DNA of 64,000 nucleotides, from the NCBI GenBank assembly GCA_009760855.2, contig WPIO01000005.1, positions 10,432,501 through 10,496,500 on the forward strand. Direction: 5' to 3'. The translations under genes and the position numbers were made by a program. This DNA comes from Cristatella mucedo (Eukaryota; Bryozoa; Phylactolaemata; Cristatellidae). The notes beneath the pieces are model-generated. The model did no database searches. It had not been told where the DNA came from and worked only from the letters and a program-made list of their open reading frames with translations. Positions 58,980-64,000 of the stretch are shown here, piece by piece. How positions within the stretch are numbered: the stretch's first letter is position 1; each line of letters starts with the position of its first letter.

Positions 58980-59950
58980 CTGTAGTGCGGTTAAAAACTC
59001 AATCGGCCTTATGGGCGCCGAAACCGACAGTTTATTTTCGGTCCATTAGATGCATTTAGGCACTGGATTTAGTGCTTTATTTGGCGGCCAATGGTCTGAA
59101 TGAGATGGCGGACCGCTACAAAGCAACAAGATACGATCGGCTAACTGAGCAGCCAATGCAACGCAACTGCACCGTCTAAGTTATACTTAGCTGTACTTCA
59201 CCGTATGTTCGACTCTCGTATTTACGAAGCATAGTCTCTCGCATGAGCTACTGAAGATGCCGATCTACGAGCTCGGTCAGTCGCCTCTTTTTTATTCTCT
59301 CCCATCTAAACTCGTGCGTACGCGAACATTTTCTTCGTACCGAACTCTCGTCGACGTTTCTCAGGCTTATTTATTTCCGCCTGCTGCCTATGTTATTGCT
59401 CCTGCGCCAGATTGCCATCCTGGCGCTCTTCGTCTAATGAAGCATGTTAGTCGGTCGAGTTCGAGACCGCGTCCTCTGCACAAAGCCCCATTCTAACCTG
59501 AGCGGGTCTACACAAAGCTCTATTCTAATCTGAGCGGATCTCGCTGTCAGATTACCCCCCCCCCCCTCCCGATCGGTTAACCGATGGGTCCAGCTTGGCG
59601 AGATCGTCCGCTACGGGTTGCTATAGGTGCCCAAGTTGAACCCATTAAGGCCAGGGGTGGTATCTCGGCTAACCTGAGAGCTGCCCCTGTATTGATGCCC
59701 CGATCGTCACTTCACGGGACTCGATCTACATCTATCAGGCTACATCTATCAGGCTACATCTATCAGCCGCTCCTGCAGCGGATAGCAGGCCAACGCTACA
59801 GGCTAAAACACCACAGCCGGTCCAAGAGCTTCCCGGCTCGCCTTAAGCCCTTCCTATTTCACCATGCTGCTGCTCCTCTCTGGCTCACTGCTCGAGGGCA
59901 AATGTGTTTTTCGCCATCTACTGCCAGGGGATGGAGCCTTGGAAAATATA
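58980..59950. mobile_element. LTR-like sequence related to 56192-57527
   Basis: CTCCTCTCTGGCTCACTGCT followed by CGAGGGCAAA at about 59872-59905 matches the solo LTR at about 57428-57460, and the preceding 60 bp also align. It contains a poly-C run (about 59555-59568) and a triple ATCTATCAGGCTACATCT-type repeat (about 59728-59767). The left limit is a guess where unit D similarity ends. Confidence 0.55.
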
Positions 59951-60249
59951 TGGCGTCGCCAGTTTCAACTTGCCCTATTGCAAGGACGACTTAGGCGAAA
60001 CGCCACTAACTGCTACGACACCAAATATCTTTATATTCGTATCCATCGATAACGCTAATCAAACCAGCGGTTTCAAGCTTTTTAACACGTACGCGATAAA
60101 TGGATGAAGTCCGTCGATAACTATAAGTGGAAATATAGGCTAGCACCGAGTACTGTGAAATTTTGCAGTAACGTGGTATTGAAAGCCTTTAAGTCGCTTC
60201 TGCAGCTATACAAATGACTGTTAAATCGCCTTATATTTTTGAGAGCCGC

Positions 60250-60410
60250 GATGGCCAAGGTAAGACGGCTGCTTTTCATGACCTCTCTGCCGAGGTCGTG
60301 GGTTAGACTCCTGCGGTGGGCGATTCTTCATCGTAGCTGCAGACGGTGGCGATAGCCTTTAAAGCTCCTCTACTACTATACAAAAAGAACCTGCTAAACG
60401 GTCAGTATTT
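60250..60410 (+). mobile_element. tRNA-derived SINE, second family
   Basis: AAGACGGCTGCTTTTCATGA, B-box region GGTCGTGGGTTAGACTCCTG, GGTGGCGATAGCCTTTAAAG and CTATACAAAAAGAACCTGCT align with the SINE at 33930. A tail fragment of the same family (CAGCTATACAAATGACTGTT) sits just before it at 60210. Confidence 0.83.
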
Positions 60411-61352
60411 TTTAATATTCAAACGCTATTGGAGCTTCACGATGGCATCTTTCGGCACCAATAGTGACTCTAATTTCCATCTATGGCCATTCGAAACTTA
60501 GGTGCAATAGCTCAATAACGCCAGTGCCGAATACAGCCAAAATTGGCTGGAATGCAGCTGCCAGACAGGGGCCTGCGACCAAGCCATTGCAATGGCAGAT
60601 TCACGCAGCCTACCTTTAGTTCACAATATGGATTGCAATCTGGCCAACTGAGTACGCCAAAACTTTCCAGTGCTCGAGACCAATTAATGACTATGCACTG
60701 AAATATGGCACATATACTCTACAGACATTGGTGCATAGTATGCAAATCAATACCAGTGCTTTACAGCTTCGGGTATATCGAAGTGGATTCGGCTGTTCGT
60801 GGAAATCTTGTAATGGGACTGAAATATTGTTAAGTTTGATCACACCTAGCCGTCAATGTCTGTAAGCATACCTAGATGTTCAGTCAATTTGACTGGCCAA
60901 CAACTGATCAAATGCTGATTTTTAAAAGGTTTCTGCAAAAGCCAACAGCGAAGCGTCCAGCAACGGAACTAGCCAGCAACGAGAGCAAATCCCTGACGCT
61001 TTATCCAGCAAACTGTGGCTTGAACAGCTAGGGGCCGAGGCCAAAGAGAAAAAGTAGGCCAAGTCTCAAACAGCCTACCCGTCGGCAAGTTACAGAGAGC
61101 TGAGGCATCTCGACCCCCTCAGCCCAGGCGCAGCCACCAGCAAGAGACATCACCAGTGCCCGCGGCCCGTCCTCAAGCTCGGCCGGACGAGCGCAGCCAC
61201 CGGACCTCTGCCGCAGACGGTCAGCTGCTGCCGTGGCCTCACACTCGCGCGAGCAGGGCTGAGCCGGACTCAAGCACTACAAGTTACATTACATTATGCA
61301 GGGCAAGCGACAGCACCAGGCAGGCAGGCGTCGGCGGCACGCCGCAGCAGGC
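60411..61352. other. 3' flank of the dehydrogenase gene, nothing recognised
   Basis: It becomes GC-rich from about 61030. A short TTACATTACATTA stretch at 61284-61297 resembles the family 2 LINE tail. No polyadenylation signal was assigned. Confidence 0.4.
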
Positions 61353-62254
61353 TCAGCTCTCGGCCTCGGCTGCGCCGTCGTCGTCGCTGCCGTCGGCAGC
61401 GGCCACCCACTGCTCGCTGAGCGACCACAGGCGCTCGGCAGCGGCCAGCTCCTGCTCGTCGCGGCTGATGCCCGACTCTTCGTAGAGTCGCACGGGTCGC
61501 TCCTGAAGGTCCAGGTACAGCTTGCCGGTCACCTTCTCCAAGTTGGGCTCCACCGCCAGGCACACGGTCGTCTGAGCGCCGTCGGCGGCCGACTTCATGA
61601 GGAACCACAGCAGCGGCCCGATCGTGAGCGTCAGGAAGGAGCTGGTGCGGAACGCCATGTGCCGATGAACGGCCGTGTTGGCGACGCCCGGGTTGGCCAC
61701 GTTGCACGTCACGCCGAAGGGCGCCATGCGACGAGCCAGCTCGCGGGCGAACACGAGCACGGCCAGCTTGCTCTGGCTGTATGCGCCGCCGCCGTTGCCA
61801 TAGGCTGCGTCGTGCTCGCGAGCGCTCTGCAAGTCGAGCCGCCCCAGGGAGTACGCTGGAGCCGTCGTGCAGACGACTCGGCTCGGCGCGGACGAGACGA
61901 GCACGTCTCGCAGCAGCTTCACCAGCAGGAAATGGCCCAGGTAGTTGACTTGAAGGTGGTACTCGAAGCCGTCGCCGGTCAGCGCCTGCGGGCACAGCAT
62001 GACTCCGGCGTTGTTGACGAGAATGTGCAGCTGCGTCTCTCGCTTCAGATAGGCGTCGACGAACGAGCGCACCGACGTGAAGCTGGCCAGGTCCAGACGC
62101 AGAAAGTGCACGGCCGCAGGTCCTCCGGCGCTCTGCTTGGCTATGCGCTGGGTAGCAACGAGCCCACTGGCCTCATCGCGGCAGGCCAGGTAGATGCGCG
62201 CTCCTCGCCGCGCAAGGTCGAGGGCGACCTCGTACCCTATGCCTGAGTTAGCGC
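61353..62254 (-). CDS. Short-chain dehydrogenase/reductase, retinol dehydrogenase 11-14-like; large 3' exon
   Basis: This SDR family normally oxidises retinol or reduces retinal/lipid aldehydes with NADP(H) at ER or other membranes. The exon starts after TTACTTTGCAG|GC, splitting the second Gly of TG-ANSGIG, so the N-terminus lies in an upstream exon not found. About 299 residues follow. Visible blocks are GANSGIG (cofactor), ACRD, LRLDLASFTSVRSF, LHILVNNAGVM, VNYLGHFLL, YSQSK (catalytic Tyr and Lys) and NPGVANTAV. The position of the catalytic Ser (VNVSS in relatives) is VCTTA, so Ala replaces Ser (codon at 61862-61860). The C-terminus is Asp/Glu-rich. The GC content is higher than the surroundings. 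Long frames on the opposite strand are shadows. The gene is otherwise intact; activity is uncertain. Confidence 0.92.
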
Positions 62255-64000
62255 CTGCAAAGTAATGCCGGAATCGTTTAGATCGACCGGATGCAAGCAT
62301 GCCGATGATGCTGGCTACCAAAAAATGCATTCAGTCAAGAGTGCTTTTCTCTCTCTCGGGTTTCTGACTCAGCAGTTTGGATCCTACAACACTTAGAACA
62401 AATAGATGGGTCACACTATTCACAGCATAAGCCGGCAGGCGATGCAAATGCAAAGGTTTCGGCAACGCACACACTACTAGCTGATATTACATATCAACGC
62501 ACACACTACTAGCTGATATATGAGCTTAATCTTTGCTGTGGAGGCTCGTGCGAGTCACGCATTATGAGAAAAAAAGAAACGGCAAACGTCCTGCGGAATG
62601 GGATGCTACTGCTACTGCTACTGGTCGTTCACATATGAGCTGCAGACCGAGGCGACAAGAGGAATATCGGCCGCATTAACTATCATACTCCTAACTTCGG
62701 TCGGGCAAGCGACCCGATCAACCTGCTCGCCTGGATGACCACAGTCTGTCTGAAATCACATAACGGCTGCTAAAGCATACTATTTCCTGATCTCAGCTGA
62801 GTGCCACTTGAGAGCAAGCTAACCAAAAGAAAGACAAACTGCTATCCAAAGATGAGTAGGCAAATCCATACTTGTCCCCCCCCCCTAGGCTGACAATGTA
62901 CTACTTGCATGATACTATAGCATGCACAATAACGAAGTCACTCGTTCGGGGTCAAGCAATACTAGCTATTTTTCAAGACACTTGTGGTAGGTCAACAGTG
63001 CAGCACAAAATTGAGTTTGAAAAATATGTCTCCTGCTGCCATTATTCTCTCTTTATGCAGTCCTAAGTTTTACAGGAACCAGACGAGCTGGGGCCGAGAA
63101 AGGGCAATCGTAAGCTCGTGTTCAGACCGTGCAAAATTCAATCACCGCCAAAAATGTTAGTCATCAGAAGCACAATCACGAGATTGCTGAGAAAAACTCG
63201 AACCACTGCCGATCTTGCTACATGCTCAACTTACCTTGTCCATGGTAAAACTGGGGTAGCACGCCAAAAAGTACTGCTGCATAACCAACCTAACTCCCGA
63301 GCAGGGCTACACGATCTGTGTGAGCTGTGTGACTTTTCATGCATACAGTTTATAACCAGGAATAAGCTTCAGCCACCTGGTAGTCAGTAAGATCTAGGTA
63401 GCTTAGGCCAGAGCTGCCAGTGGAGTGAAGGCTTGGCACTGCACCAAGGGCAACAGCTGGCAATGACTGCTACTGAAACTTCAATGGTCTGCCCTGCCCT
63501 TGATAGTCTCCAGTAAGCAGTAGAGGACAGGCCCTAATTGATTCTTGGACTGTACACAAAACCAAGCCGGCGGGGCAGCCAGTGGTCTCACAACTCTGTG
63601 CACTGAAACATCACAACATTATGTTTCTCAACTATTACCTTAGCTAAGCCTTCGAGCTCAACAGCATCCGGCATCCCCTCCCTCTCCCCCCCCCCCGAAG
63701 CAAACGATGGCTTCTGTGGCAGCTGGCACTTGAAGCTTATCTCAAGCAGAAGCCTGCTAGATTAAGCTCTACACCAATCCAACCAGGATAGCAGAAGGGT
63801 AGACCACGCAGGCTATCAACATAAACTGCATGCAGACAGATAGCCGGCAAAGATTGGCAGCATCTGGACACAGGCTAGACACTTTCGTCTCTGCACCAGT
63901 CAACCCCCCTTGCCACAGCAGGACTCTAACAAGGCTAACTCATGGCAGCCCAGTCACGATTCCAGCGCCCTATACGGCCAGTGCTGCCATGTTATGGGCC
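62255..64000. other. Upstream intron/5' region of the dehydrogenase; nothing recognised
   Basis: The N-terminal exon(s) of the dehydrogenase should lie here or beyond the window, but none could be supported. Contains poly-C runs (about 62877-62886 and 63688-63697). Confidence 0.4.
62463..62519. repeat. 32-bp tandem duplication
   Basis: CAACGCACACACTACTAGCT (plus GATAT) occurs at 62463 and again at 62495. Confidence 0.9.

Noticed and set aside
61296-62246. 316-codon plus-strand frame opposite the dehydrogenase, and a 233-codon minus frame at 61294-61995
   Set aside because: GC-rich shadows of the SDR exon; no domain, and the SDR frame has unmistakable motifs.
62725-62755. Minus-strand QTVVIQ stretch after a CAG, resembling the missing first dehydrogenase exon
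   Set aside because: It would need a non-GT donor and lacks the Thr-Gly of the cofactor motif; the phase also fails.

Overview
The window is a stretch of an animal (metazoan) nuclear genome, probably an invertebrate. Spliced genes with GT-AG introns, CR1/L2-type LINE retrotransposons, tRNA-derived SINEs, Tc1/mariner and LTR relics and long dinucleotide microsatellites all point that way. The species cannot be named from the sequence. Most of the DNA is decayed mobile-element material. No operons, CRISPR arrays or prokaryotic features are present.

Left third (1-21.3 kb, minus strand): a spliced 1-acylglycerol-3-phosphate acyltransferase (AGPAT) gene spans about 17 kb. Five exons join in frame (21006-21217, 9891-10027, 6979-7154, 5142-5237, 4437-4509) and carry all four acyltransferase blocks. 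The last, C-terminal exon was not found. Its introns and 3' flank hold LINE pieces in both orientations, a Tc1-like transposase relic, SINEs and a 24-bp minisatellite.

Middle (21.3-36 kb): no host gene recognised. The region is a patchwork of two LINE families (family 1 with an (ATT)n tail, family 2 with an ACATT-type tail), two SINE families, four long (CT)n/(GA)n tracts and an unassigned GC-rich island.

Right-centre (36-59 kb): a tandem array of duplicated units. Each carries one small two-exon gene on the minus strand for a secreted protein: a signal peptide, then two repeats of long poly-Asn tracts separated by Gly/His/Arg spacers with RGKR/RGRR sites. Three copies are intact, with a TATA box (43.2, 51.8 and 58.1 kb); two are decayed (36.3 and 40.4 kb). 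Copies 1 and 2 are identical over about 680 bp apart from one triplet, while their flanks have diverged, which suggests recent gene conversion. LINEs, a SINE and a probable solo LTR have inserted into individual units. This array is the most novel-looking feature here.

Right end (59-64 kb): LTR-like and SINE sequence, then the large 3' exon of a short-chain dehydrogenase related to retinol dehydrogenases 11-14 (61353-62254, minus), in which the catalytic Ser position is Ala. No function could be assigned to 62.3-64 kb.

Across the LINE family 1 copies, every copy that still covers the reverse-transcriptase YADD box has it altered, so none looks capable of moving itself. Their conserved 3' hairpin plus (ATT)n tail is also carried by tRNA-headed SINEs, which indicates that the SINEs used this LINE family's machinery.
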